This document shows positions 10,342-23,190 of a stretch of 64,000 bases of DNA, one piece after another (the first letter of the stretch is position 1; the number at the start of each line of letters is the position of its first letter). A program made the translations under genes and the position numbers. This DNA comes from Osmia lignaria lignaria (lineage: Eukaryota > Arthropoda > Insecta > Hymenoptera > Megachilidae). The stretch covers positions 11,222,001-11,286,000 of the forward strand of contig NW_027478168.1 of the NCBI RefSeq assembly GCF_051020975.1, written 5' to 3'. The notes beneath the pieces are model-generated. The model did no database searches and was not told where the DNA came from. It worked only from the letters and a program-made list of their open reading frames with translations.

Positions 10342-13300
10342 GGAAACTTAATTCTCTACAAAAAAGGTCTCTTAACATTTTGCCATAGCTCGCTTCGTTT
10401 CCGAGATATTTGCAGATTTATCTCAAGGGAAGGGGCCTGACGGACATATTTCGAGATATTTCTTCTTCTTGTTGTTCTTCTTCTGCACAGCTGAGCTGGA
10501 AGTGGCATTTGCAGGTCGCAATAGTGCAGAGTTATCTCAAAGAAAGGGGCCACGGTGTTTCTGTATCTCTATTATGTTGGTGCGGCTTCGGAACTTTTAA
10601 ATATCTTGATATATCTCGAGAACTACGCATCTGATCAAAAAATATCATAGAACATAAAAAGTAAGAAACTTAATTCTCTACAAAAAAGGTCTCTTAACAT
10701 TTTGCCATAGCTCGCTTCGTTTCCGAGATATTTGCAGATTTATCTCAAGGGAAGGGGCCTGACGGACATATTTCGAGATATTTCTTCTTCTTGTTGCTCT
10801 TCTTCTGCACAGCTGAGCTGGAAGTGGCATTTGCAGGTCGCAATAGTGCAGAGTTATCTCAAAGAAAGGGGCCACGGTGATTCTGTATCTCTATTATGTT
10901 GGTGCGGCTTCGGAACTTTTAAATATCTCGATATATCTCGAAAACTACGCTTCTGATCAAAAAATATCATAGAAGATAAAAAGTAGGAAACTTAATTCTC
11001 TACAGAAAAGGTCTCTTAACATTTCGCCATAGCTCGCTTCGTTTCCGAGATATTTGCAGATTTATCTCAAGGGAAGGGGCCTGTCGGACATATTTCGAGA
11101 TATTTCTTCTTCTTGTTGTTCTTCTTCTGCACAGCTAAGCTGGAAGTGGCATTTGCGGCTCGCACTAGTGCAGAGTTATCTCAAAGAAAGGGGCCACGGT
11201 GTTTCTGTATCTCTATTATGTTGGTGCGGCTTCGGAACTTTTAAATATCTCGATATATCTCGAAAACTACGCTTCTGATCAAAAAATATCATAGAACATA
11301 AATTGTAGGAAACATAATTCTCTACAGAAAACGTCTCTTAACATTTTGCCATAGCTCGCTTCGTTTCCGAGATATTTGCAGATTTATCTCAAGGGAAGGG
11401 GCCTGTCGGACATATTTCGAGATATTTCTTCTTCTTGTTGTTCTTCTTCTGCACAGCTAAGCTGGAAGTGGCATTTGCGGCTCGCACTTGTGCAGAGTTA
11501 TCTCAAAGAAAGGGGCCACGGTGTTTCTGTATCTCTATTATGTTGGTGCGGCTTCGGAACTTTTAAATATCTCGATATATCTCGAAAACTACGCTTCTGA
11601 TCAAAAAATATCATAGAACATAAATTGTAGGAAACATAATTCTCTACAGAAAACGTCTCTTAACATTTTGCCATAGCTCGCTTCGTTTCCGAGATATTTG
11701 CAGATTCAGCTCAAAGGAACTGGCCTGACGGACATATTTCGAGATATTTCTTCTTCTTGTTGTTCTTCCTCTGCACAGCTAAGCTGCAAGTGACATTTGC
11801 AGCTCGCAATAGTGCGGAGTTATCTCAAAGAAAGGGGCCACGGTGTTTCTGTATCTCTATTATGTTGGTGCGGCTTCGGAACTTTTAAATATCTTGATAT
11901 ATCTCGAGAACTACGCATCTGATCAAAAAATATCATAGAACATAAAAAGTAGGAAACTTAATTCTCTACAAAAAAGGTCTCTTAACATTTTGCCATAGCT
12001 CGCTTCGTTTCCGAGATATTTGCAGATTTATCTCAAGGGAAGGGGCCTGACGGACATATTTCGAGATATTTCTTCTTCTTGTCGTTCTTCTTCTGCACAG
12101 CTAAGCTGGAAGTGGCATTTGCGGCTCGCACTAGTGCAGAGTTATCTCAAAGAAAGGGGCCACGGTGTTTCTGTATCCCTATTATGTTGGTGCGGCTTCG
12201 GAACTTTTAAATATCTCGATATATCTCGAAAACTACGCTTCTGATCAAAAAATATCATAGAACATAAAAAGTAGGAAACTTAATTCTCTACAAAAAAGGT
12301 CTCTTAACATTTTGCCATAGCTCGCTTCGTTTCCGAGATATTTGCAGATTTATCTCAAGGGAAGGGGCCTGACGGACATATTTCGAGATATTTCTTCTTC
12401 TTGTTGTTCTTCTTCTGCACAGCTGAGCTGGAAGTGGCATTTGCAGGTCGCAATAGTGCAGAGTTATCTCAAAGAAAGGGGCCACGGTGTTTCTGTATCT
12501 CTATTATGTTGGTGCGGCTTCGGAACTTTTAAATATCTTGATATATCTCGAGAACTACGCATCTGATCAAAAAATATCATAGAACATAAAAAGTAAGAAA
12601 CTTAATTCTCTACAAAAAAGGTCTCTTAACATTTTGCCATAGCTCGCTTCGTTTCCGAGATATTTGCAGATTTATCTCAAGGGAAGGGGCCTGACGGACA
12701 TATTTCGAGATATTTCTTCTTCTTGTTGCTCTTCTTCTGCACAGCTGAGCTGGAAGTGGCATTTGCAGGTCGCAATAGTGCAGAGTTATCTCAAAGAAAG
12801 GGGCCACGGTGATTCTGTATCTCTATTATGTTGGTGCGGCTTCGGAACTTTTAAATATCTCGATATATCTCGAAAACTACGCTTCTGATCAAAAAATATC
12901 ATAGAAGATAAAAAGTAGGAAACTTAATTCTCTACAGAAAAGGTCTCTTAACATTTCGCCATAGCTCGCTTCGTTTCCGAGATATTTGCAGATTTATCTC
13001 AAGGGAAGGGGCCTGTGGGACATATTTCGAGATATTTCTTCTTCTTGTTGTTCTTCTTCTGCACAGCTAAGCTGGAAGTGGCATTTGCGGCTCGCACTAG
13101 TGCAGAGTTATCTCAAAGAAAGGGGCCACGGTGTTTCTGTATCTCTATTATGTTGGTGCGGCTTCGGAACTTTTAAATATCTCGATATATCTCGAAAACT
13201 ACGCTTCTGATCAAAAAATATCATAGAACATAAATTGTAGGAAACATAATTCTCTACAGAAAACGTCTCTTAACATTTTGCCATAGCTCGCTTCGTTTCC

Positions 13301-14195
13301 GAGATATTTGCAGATTTATCTCAAGGGAAGGGGCCTGTCGGACATATTTCGAGATATTTCTTCTTCTTGTTGTTCTTCTTCTGCACAGCTAAGCTGGAAG
13401 TGGCATTTGCGGCTCGCACTAGTGCAGAGTTATCTCAAAGAAAGGGGCCACGGTGTTTCTGTATCTCTATTATGTTGGTGCGGCTTCGGAACTTTTAAAT
13501 ATCTCGATATATCTCGAAAACTACGATTCTGATCAAAAAATATCATAGAACATAAATTGTAGGAAACATAATTCTCTACAGAAAACGTCTCTTAACATTT
13601 TGCCATAGCTCGCTTCGTTTCCGAGATATTTGCAGATTCAGCTCAAAGGAACTGGCCTGACGGACATATTTCGAGATATTTCTTCTTCTTGTTGTTCTTC
13701 CTCTGCACAGCTAAGCTGCAAGTGACATTTGCAGCTCGCAATAGTGCAGAGTTATCTCAAAGAAAGGGGCCACGGTGTTTCTGTATCTCTATTATGTTGG
13801 TGCGGCTTCGGAACTTTTAAATATCTTGATATATCTCGAGAACTACGCATCTGATCAAAAAATATCATAGAACATAAAAAGTAGGAAACTTAATTCTCTA
13901 CAAAAAAGGTCTCGTAACATTTTGCCATAGCTCGCTTCGTTTCCGAGATATTTGCAGATTTATCTCAAGGGAAGGGGCCTGACGGACATATTTCGAGATA
14001 TTTCTTCTTCTTGTCGTTCTTCTTCTGCACAGCTAAGCTGGAAGTGGCATTTGCGGCTCGCACTAGTGCAGAGTTATCTCAAAGAAAGGGGCCACGGTGT
14101 TTCTGTATCCCTATTATGTTGGTGCGGCTTCGGAACTTTTAAATATCTCGATATATCTCGAAAACTACGCTTCTGATCAAAAAATATCATAGAAC
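10342..14195 (+). repeat. Higher-order repeat: hexamer, 1,932 bp, two copies
   Basis: Six monomers from 10410 to 12341 recur from 12342 to 14195 in the same order. Shared private marks include GGTGATTCTG (10732 and 12664 units), AAGCTGCAAGTGACATTT (11698 and 13630), and CTTGTCGTTC with TATCCCTATT (12020 and 13952). I found about five differences: CTGTGGGAC in the 12986 unit, CACTTGTGC in the 11376 unit, GCGGAGT at about 11816, CTACGATTC at about 13525, and CTCGTAAC at about 13914. That is roughly 99.7% identity, so the duplication is recent. Confidence 0.9.
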
Positions 14196-16259
14196 ATGAA
14201 TTGTAGGAAACATAATTCTCTACAAAAAACGTCTCTTAACATTTTGCCATAGCTCGCTTCGTTTCCGAGATATTTGCAGATTCAGCTCAAAGGAACTGGC
14301 CTGACGGACATATTTCGAGATATTTCTGCTTCTTGTTGTTCTTCCTCTGCACAGCTCAGCTGGAAGTGGCATTTGCAGCTCGCAATAGTGCAGAGTTATC
14401 TCAAAGAAAGGGGCCACGGTGTTTCTGTATCTCTATTATGTTGGTGCGGCTTCGGAACTTTTAAATATCTTGATATATCTCGAGAACTACGCATCTGATC
14501 AAAAAATATCATAGAACATAAAAAGTAGGAAACTTAATTCTCTACAAAAAAGGTCTCTTAACATTTTGCCATAGCTCGCTTCGTTTCCGAGATATTTGCA
14601 GATTTATCTCAAGGGAAGGGGCCTGACGGACATATTTCGAGATATTTCTTCTTCTTGTTGTTCTTCTTCTGCACAGCTAAGCTGGAAGTGGCATTTGCGG
14701 CTCGCACTAGTGCAGAGTTATCTCAAAGAAAGGAGCCACGGTGTTTCTGTATCTCTATTATGTTGGTGCGGCTTCGGAACTTTTAAATATCTCGATATAT
14801 CTCGAAAACTACGCTTCTGATCAAAAAATATCATAGAACATAAATTGTAGGAAACAGAATTCTCTACAAAAAAGGTCTCTTAACATTTTGCCATAGCTCG
14901 CTTCGTTTCCGAGATATTTGCAGATATATCTCAAGGGAAGGGGCCTGACGGACATATTTCGAGATATTTCTTCTTCTTGTTGTTCTTCTTCTGCACAGCT
15001 AAGCTGGAAGTGGCATTTGCGGCTCGCACTAGTGCAGAGTTATCTCAAAGAAAGGGGCCACGGTGTTTCTGTATCCCTATTATGTTGGTGCGGCTTCGGA
15101 ACTTTTAAATATCTCGATATATCTCGAAAACTACGCTTCTGATCAAAAAATATCATAGAACATAAATTGTAGGAAACATAATTCTCTACAAAAAACGTCT
15201 CTTAACATTTTGCCATAGCTCGCTTCGTTTCCGAGATATTTGCAGATTCAGCTCAAAGGAACTGGCCTGACGGACATATTTCGAGATATTTCTGCTTCTT
15301 GTTGTTCTTCCTCTGCACAGCTCAGCTGGAAGTGGCATTTGCAGCTCGCAATAGTGCAGAGTTATCTCAAAGAAAGGGGCCACGGTGTTTCTGTATCTCT
15401 ATTATGTTGGTGCGGCTTCGGAACTTTTAAATATCTTGATATATCTCGAGAACTACGCATCTGATCAAAAAATATCATAGAACATAAAAAGTAGGAAACT
15501 TAATTCTCTACAAAAAAGGTCTCTTAACATTTTGCCATAGCTCGCTTCGTTTCCGAGATATTTGCAGATTTATCTCAAGGGAAGGGGCCTGACGGACATA
15601 TTTCGAGATATTTCTTCTTCTTGTTGTTCTTCTTCTGCACAGCTAAGCTGGAAGTGGCATTTGCGGCTCGCACTAGTGCAGAGTTATCTCAAAGAAAGGA
15701 GCCACGGTGTTTCTGTATCTCTATTATGTTGGTGCGGCTTCGGAACTTTTAAATATCTCGATATATCTCGAAAACTACGCTTCTGATCAAAAAATATCAT
15801 AGAACATAAATTGTAGGAAACAGAATTCTCTACAAAAAAGGTCTCTTAACATTTTGCCATAGCTCGCTTCGTTTCCGAGATATTTGCAGATATATCTCAA
15901 GGGAAGGGGCCTGACGGACATATTTCGAGATATTTCTTCTTCTTGTTGTTCTTCTTCTGCACAGCTAAGCTGGAAGTGGCATTTGCGGCTCGCACTAGTG
16001 CAGAGTTATCTCAAAGAAAGGGGCCACGGTGTTTCTGTATCCCTATTATGTTGGTGCGGCTTCGGAACTTTTAAATATCTCGATATATCTCGAAAACTAC
16101 GCTTCTGATCAAAAAATATCATAGAGCATAAATTGTAGGAAACATAATTCTCTACAAAAAACGTCTCTTAACATTTTGCCATAGCTCGCTTCGTTTCCGA
16201 GATATTTGCAGATTCAGCTCAAAGGAACTGGCCTGACGGACATATTTCGAGATATTTCT
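14010..16259 (+). repeat. Higher-order repeat: trimer, 966 bp, about 2.3 copies
   Basis: Units at 14274, 14596 and 14918 recur at 15240, 15562 and 15884. Private marks are GATATTTCTGCTTC and CAGCTCAGCTGG (first unit), AAAGGAGCCACGG (second unit), and GAAACAGAATTCTC in the linker before the third unit. The last of these creates the GAATTC site at 14857 and its partner one period later. Matching ends at 16260, where TTCTTC replaces TTCTGC. This trimer differs in composition from the one at 1-3.6 kb, so it arose separately. Confidence 0.88.
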
Positions 16260-16527
16260 TCTTCTTGTTGTTCTTCCTCTGCACAGCTAAGCTGGAAGTG
16301 GCATTTGCAGCTCGCAATAGTGCAGAGTTATCTCAAAGAAAGGGGCCACGGTGTTTCTGTATCTCTATTATGTTGGTGCGGCTTCGGAACTTTTAAATAT
16401 CTTGATATATCTCGAGATCTACGCATATCATCAAAAAATATCATAGAACATAAAAAGTAGGAAACTTAATTCTCTACAAAAAAGGTCTCTTAACATTTTG
16501 CCATAGCTCGCTTCGTTTCCGAGATAT

Positions 16528-18459
16528 TTGCAGATTTATCTCAAGGGAAGGGGCCTGACGGACATATTTCGAGATATTTCTTCTTCTTGTTGTTCTTCTT
16601 CTGCACAGCTAAGCTGGAACTGGCATTTGCGGCTCGCACTAGTGCAGAGTTATCTCAAAGAAAGGGGCCACGGTGTTTCTGTATCTCTATTATGTTGGTG
16701 CGGCTTCGGAACTTTTAAATATCTTGATATATCTCGAGAACTACGCATCTGATCAAAAAATATCATACAACATAAAAAGTAGGAAACTTAATTCTCTACA
16801 AAAAAGGCCTCTTAACATTTTGCCATAGCTCGCTTCGTTTCCGAGATATTTGCAGATTTATCTCAAGGGAAGGGGCCTGACGGACATATTTCGAGATATT
16901 TCATCTTCTTGTTGTTCTTCTTCTGCACAGCTAAGCTGGAACTGGCATTTGCGGCTCGCACTAGTGCAGAGTTATCTCAAAGAAAGGGGCCACGGTGTTT
17001 CTGTATTTCTATTATGTTGGTGCGGCTTCGGAACTTTTAAATATCTCGATGTATCTCGAAAACTACGCTTCTGATCAAAAAATATCATAGAACATAAATT
17101 GTAGGAAGCATAATTCTCTACAAAAAAGGTCTCTTAACATTTTGCCATAGCTCGCTTCGTTTCCGAGATATTTGCAGATTTATCTCAAGGGAAGGGGCCT
17201 GACGGACATATTTCGAGATATTTCTTCTTCTTGTTGTTCTTCTTCTGCACAGCTAAGCTGGAAGTGGCATTTGCGGCTCGCACTAGTGCAGAGTTATCTC
17301 AAAGAAAGGGGCCACGGTGTTTCTGTATCTCTATTATGTTGGTGCGGCTTCGGAACTTTTAAATATCTCGATGTATCTCGAAAACTACGCTTCTGATCAA
17401 AAAATATCATAGAACATAAATTGTAGGAAGCATAATTCTCTACAAAAAAGGTCTCTTAACATTTTGCCATAGCTCGCTTCATTTCCGAGATATTTGCAGA
17501 TATATCTCAAGGGAAGGGGCCTGACCGACATATTTCGAGATATTTCTTCTTCTTGTTGTTCTTCCTCTGCACAGCTAAGCTGGAAGTGGCATTTGCAGCT
17601 CGCAATAGTGCAGAGTTATCTCAAAGAAAGGGGCCACGGTGTTTCTGTATCTCTATTATGTTGGTGCGGCTTCGGAACTTTTAAATATCTTGATATATCT
17701 CGAGAACTACGCATCTGATCAAAAAATATCATACAACATAAAAAGTAGGAAACTTCATTCTCTACAAAAAAGGTCTCTTAACATTTTGCCATAGCTCGCT
17801 TCGTTTCCGAGATATTTGCAGATTTATCTCAAGGGAAGGGGCCTGACGGACATATTTCGAGATATTTCTTCTTCTTGTTGTTCTTCTTCTGCACAGCTAA
17901 GCTGGAACTGGCATTTGCGGCTCGCACTAGTGCAGAGTTATCTCAAAGAAAGGGGCCACGGTGTTTCTGTATCTCTATTATGTTGGTGCGGCTTCGGAAC
18001 TTTTAAATATCTCGATGTATCTCGAAAACTACGCTTCTGATCAAAAAATATCATAGAACATAAATTGTAGGAAGCATAATTCTCTACAAAAAAGGTCTCT
18101 TAACATTTTGCCATAGCTCGCTTCATTTCCGAGATATTTGCAGATTCAGCTCAAAGGAACTGTCCTGACGGACATATTTCGAGATATTTCTTCTTCTTGT
18201 TGTTCTTCCTCTGCACAGCTAAGCTGGAAGTGGCATTTGCAGCTCGCAATAGTGCAGAGTTATCTCAAAGAAAGGGGCCACGGTGTTTCTGTATCTCTAT
18301 TATGTTGGTGCGGCTTCGGAGCTTTTAAATATCTTGATATATCTCGAGAACTACGCATCTGATCAAAAAATATCATAGAACATAAGAAGTAGGAAACTTA
18401 ATTCTCTACAAAAAAGGTCTCTTAACATTTCGCCATAGCTCGCTTTGTTTCCGAGATAT
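16528..18459 (+). repeat. B-like monomers with local dimer period
   Basis: Units at 16528, 16850 and 17816 share GCTGGAACTGGC; units at 16850, 17172 and 17816 share CTCGATGTATCTCG and are followed by AGGAAGCATAATTC. Units at 17494 and 18138 share CGCTTCATTTCCG upstream, 644 bp apart. This fits a partial two-monomer duplication at about 17.2-18.1 kb. The unit at 18138 is the last type A copy before a gap of 15 kb. Confidence 0.7.
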
Positions 18460-19624
18460 TTGCAGATTTATCTCAAGGGAAGGGGCCTGACGGACATATT
18501 TCGAGATATTTCTTCTTCTTGTTGTCCTTCTTCTGCACAGCTAAGCTGGAAGTGGCATTTTCAGCTCGCAATCGTGCAGAGTTATCTCAAAGAAAGGGGC
18601 CACGGTGTTTCTGTATCTCTATTATGTTGGTGCGGCTTCGGAACTTTTAAATATCTTGATATATCTCGAGAACTACGCATCTGATCAAAAAATATCATAG
18701 AACATAAAAAGTAGGAAACTTAATTCTCTACAAAAAAGGTCTCTTAACATTTCGCCATAGCTCGCTTCGTTTCCGAGATATTTGCAGATTTATCTCAAGG
18801 GAAGGGGCCTGACGGACATATTTCGAGATATTTCTTCTTCTTGTTGTTCTTCTTCTGCACAGCTAAGCTGGAAGTGGCATTTGCAGCTTGCAATAGTGCA
18901 GAGTTATCTCAAAGAAAGGGGCCACGGTGTTTCTGTATCTCTATTATGTTGGTGCGGCTTCGGAACTTTTAAATATCTTGATATATCTCGAGAACTACGC
19001 GTCTGATCAAAAAATATCATAGAACATAAAAAGTAGGAAACATAATTCCATACAAAAAAGGTCTCTTAACATTTTGCCATAGCTCGCTTCGTTTCCGAGA
19101 TATTTGCAGATTTATCTCAAGGGAAGGGGCCTGACGGACATATTTCGAGATATTTCTTCTTCTTGTTGTTCTTCTTCTGCACAGCTAAGCTGGAAGTGGC
19201 ATTTGCAGCTCGCAATAGTGCAGAGTTATCTCAAAGAAAGGGGCCACGGTGTTTCTGTATCTCTATTATGTTGGTGCGGCTTCGGAACTTTTAAATATCT
19301 TGATATATCTCGAGATCTACGCATCTGATCAAAAAATATCATACAACATAAAAAGTAGGAAACTTAATTCTCTACAAAAAAGGTCTCTCAACATTTTGCC
19401 ATAGCTCGATTCGTTTCCGAGATACTTGCCGATTAATCTCAAGGGAAGGGGCCTAACGGACATATTTCGAGATATTTCTTCTTCTTGTTGTTCTTCTTCT
19501 GCACAGCTAAACTGGAAGTGGCATTTGCAGCTCGCAATAGTGCAGAGTTATCTCAAAGAGAGGGGCCACGGTGTTTCTGTATCTCTATTATCTTGGTGCG
19601 GCTTCGGAACTTTTAAATATCTTG

Positions 19625-21901
19625 ATATATCTCGAGAACTACGCATCTGATCAAAAAATATCATACAACATAAAACGTAGGAAACTTAATTCTCTACAAA
19701 AAAGGTCTCTTAACATTTTGCCATAGCTCGCTTCGTTTCCGAGATATTTGCAGATTTATCTCAAGGGAAGGGGCCTAACGGACTTGTTTCGAGATATTTC
19801 TTCTTCTTGTTGTTCTTCTTCTGCACAGCTAAACTGGAAGTGGCATTTCCAGGCCGCAATAGTGCAGAGTTATCTAAAAGAAAGGAGCCACGGTGTTTCT
19901 GTATCTCTATTATGTTGGTGCGGCTTCGGAACTTTTAAATATCTTGATATATCTCGAGAACTACGCGTCTGATCAAAAAATATCATAGAACATAAAAAGT
20001 AGGAAACATAATTCCATACAAAAAAGGTCTCTTAACATTTTGCCATAGCTCGCTTCGTTTCCGAGATATTTGCAGATTTATCTCAAGGGAAGGGGCCTGA
20101 CGGACATATTTCGAGATATTTCTTCTTCTTGTTGTTCTTCTTCTGCACAGCTAAGCTGGAAGTGGCATTTGCAGCTCGCAATTGTGCAGAGTTATCTCAA
20201 AGAGAGGGGCCACGGTGTTTCTGTATCTCTATTATGTTGGTGCGGCTTCGGAACTTTTAAATATCTTGATATATCTCGAGAACTACGAATCAGATCAGAA
20301 AATATCATAGAAGATAAAAAGTAGGAAACTTAATTCTCTACAAAAAAGGTCTCTTAACATTTTGCCATAGCTCGCTTCGTTTCCGAGATATTTGCAGATT
20401 TATCTCAAGGGAAGGGGCCTGACGGACATATTTCGAGATATTTCTTCTTCTTGTTGTTCTTCTTCTGCACAGCTAAGCTGGAAGTGGCATTTGCAGCTCG
20501 CAATAGTGCACAGTTATCTCAAAGAAAGGGGCCACGGTGTTTCTGTATCTCTATTATGTTGGTGCGGCTTCGGAACTTTTAAATATCTCGATATATCTCG
20601 AGAACTACGCATCTCATCAAAAAATATCATAGAACATAAAAAGTAGAAAACTTAATTCTCTACAAATAAAGTCTCTTAACATTTTGGCATAGCTCGCTTC
20701 GTTTCCGAGATATTTGCAGATTTATCTCAAGGGAAGGGGCCTGACGGACATATTTCGAGATATTTCTTCTTCTTGTTGTTCTTCTTCTGCACAGCTAAGC
20801 TGGAAGTGGCATTTGCAGCTCGCAATAGTGCAGAGTTATCGCAAAGAAAGGGGCCACGGTGTTTCTGTATCTCTATTATGTTGGTGCGGCTTCGGAACTT
20901 TTAAATATCTTGATATATCTCGAGAACTACGCATCTGATCAAAAAATATCCTAGAACATAAAAAGTAGGAAACCTAATTTTCTACAAAAAAGGTCTCTTA
21001 ACATTTTGCCGTAGCTCGCTTCGTTTCCGAGATATTTGCAGATTTATCTCAAGGGAAGGGGCCTGACGGACATATTTCGAAATATTTCTTATTCTTGTTG
21101 TTCTTCTTCTCCACAGCTAAGCTGGAAGTGGCATTTGCAGCTCGCAATAGTGCAGAGTTATCTCAAAGAAAGGGGCCACGGTGTTTCTGTACCTCTATTA
21201 TGTTGGTGCAGCTTCGGAGCTTTTAAATATCTTGATATATCTCGAGAACTACGCCTCTGATCAAAAAATATCATAGAACATAAAAAGTAGGAAACTTAAT
21301 TCTCTACAAAAAAGGTCTCTTAACGTTTTGCAATAGCTCGCTTCGTTTCCGAGATATTTGCAGATTTATCTCAAGGGAAGGGGCCTGATGGACATATTTC
21401 GAGATATTTCTTCTTCTTGTTGTTCTTCTTCTGCACAGCTAAACTGGAAGTGGCATTTCCAGCTCGCAATCGTGCAGAGTTATCTCAAAGAAAGGGGCCA
21501 CGGTGTTTCTGTATCTCTATTATGTTGGTGCGGCTTCGGAACTTTGAAATATCTTGATATATCTCGAGAACTACGCCTCTGATCGAAAAATATCATAGAA
21601 CATAAAAAGTAGGAAACTTAATTCTCTACAAAAAAGGTCTCTTAACATTTTGCCATAGCTCGCTTCGTTTCCGAGATATTTGCAGATTTATCTCAAGGGA
21701 AGGGGCCTGACGGACATATTTCGAGATATTTCTTCTTCTTGTTGTTCTTCTTCTGCACAGCTAAGCTGGAAGTGGCATTTGCAGCTCGCAATAGTGCAGA
21801 GTTATCTCAAAGAAAGGGGCCACGGTGTTTCTGTATCTCTATTATGTTGGTGCGGCTTCGGAACTTTTAAATATCTTGATATATCTCGAGAACTACGCAT
21901 C
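19625..21901 (+). repeat. Displaced duplication, copy 1 (partner 23,167-25,443; offset 11 monomers)
   Basis: This 2,277 bp segment matches the sequence 3,542 bp downstream with four differences found: 19901 G/C, 21389 T/C, 21443 A/G and 21546 G/T. Shared private marks include AACATAAAACGTAGG, GGACTTGTTTCGAG, GAACTACGAATCAGATCAG, TATCCTAGAAC and TTCTCCACAGC. At the left edge 19624 is G where the partner has T, with further differences upstream. The copies are not adjacent: about 1.3 kb of other monomers lies between them. Confidence 0.9.
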
Positions 21902-22324
21902 TGATCAAATAATATCATAGAACATAAAAAGTAGGAAACTTGATTCTCCACAAATAAGGTCTCTTAACATTTTGCTATAGCTCGCTTCGTTTCCGAGATA
22001 TTTGCAGATTTATCTCAAGGGAAGGGGCCTGACGGACATATTTCGAGATATTTCTTCTTTTTGTTGGTCTTCTTCTGCACAGCTAAGCTGGAAGTGGCAT
22101 TTGCAGCTCGCAATAGTGCAGAGTTATCTCGAAGAAAGGGGCCACGGTGTTTCTGTATCTCTATTATGTTGGTGCGGCATCGGATCTTTTAAATATCTCG
22201 ATATATCTCGAAAACTACGCTTCTGATCAAAAAATATCATAGAACCTAAATTGTGGGAAACATAATTCTCTACAAAAAAGGTCTCTTAACATTTTGCCAT
22301 AGCTCGCTTCGTTTCCGCGATATT

Positions 22325-23190
22325 TGCAGATTTATCTCAAGGGAAGGGGTCTGACGGACATATTTCGAGATATTTCTTCTTCTTGTTGTTCTTCTTCTGC
22401 ACAGCTAAGCTGGAAGTGGCATTTGCAGCTCGCAATAGTGCAGAGTTATCTCAAAGAAAGGGGCCACGGTGTTTCTGTATCTCTATTATGTTGGTGCGGC
22501 TTCGGAACTTTTAAATATCTTGATATATCTCGAGAGCTACGCATCCGATCAAAAAATATCATAGAACATAAAAAGTAGGAAACTTAATTCTCTACAAAAA
22601 AGGTCTCTTAACATTTTGCCATAGCTCGCTTCGTTTCCGAGATATTTGCAGATTTATCTCGAGGGAAGGGGCCTGACGGACATATTTCGAGATATTTCTT
22701 CTTCTTGTTGTTCTTCTTCTGCACAGCTAAGCTGGACGTGGCATTTACAGCTCGCAATAGTGCAGAGTTATCTCAAAGAAAGGGGCCACGGTGTTTCTGT
22801 ATCTCTATTATGTTGGTGCGGCTTCGGAACTTTTAAATATCTTGATATATCTCGAGAACTACGCATCTGATCAAAAAATATCATAGAACATAAAAAGTAG
22901 GAAACTTAATTCTCTACAAATAAGGTCTCTTAACATTTTGCCATAGCTCGCTTCGTTTCCGAGATATTTGCAGATTTATCTCAAGGGAAGGGGCCTGACG
23001 GACATTTTTCGAGATATTTCTTCTTCTTGTTGTTCTTCTTCTGCACAGCTAAGCTGGAAGTGGCATTTGCAGCTCGCAATAGTGCAGAGTTATCTCGAAG
23101 AAAGGGGCCAGGGTGTTTCTGTATCTCTATTATGTTGGTGCGGCTTCGGAACTTTAAAATATCTTTATATATCTCGAGAACTACGCATCT
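22325..23190 (+). repeat. Displaced duplication, copy 1 (partner 28,765-29,630; offset 20 monomers)
   Basis: Units at 22324, 22646 and 22968 correspond to 28764, 29086 and 29408, exactly 6,440 bp away. Shared marks are AAGGGGTCTGACGG, GAGAGCTACGCATCCG, ATCTCGAGGGAAGG, GCTGGACGTGGC, GGACATTTTTCGAG and ACTTTAAAATATCTTTAT. Three or so substitutions separate them, including CCAGGGTG (copy 1) against CCACGGTG. Confidence 0.82.

Noticed and set aside
14857..14862. EcoRI-type GAATTC as the array's ladder site
   Set aside because: It is present only in the linker at 14857 and its trimer partner, so it would not define the monomer; TGATCA is the site found in most units.
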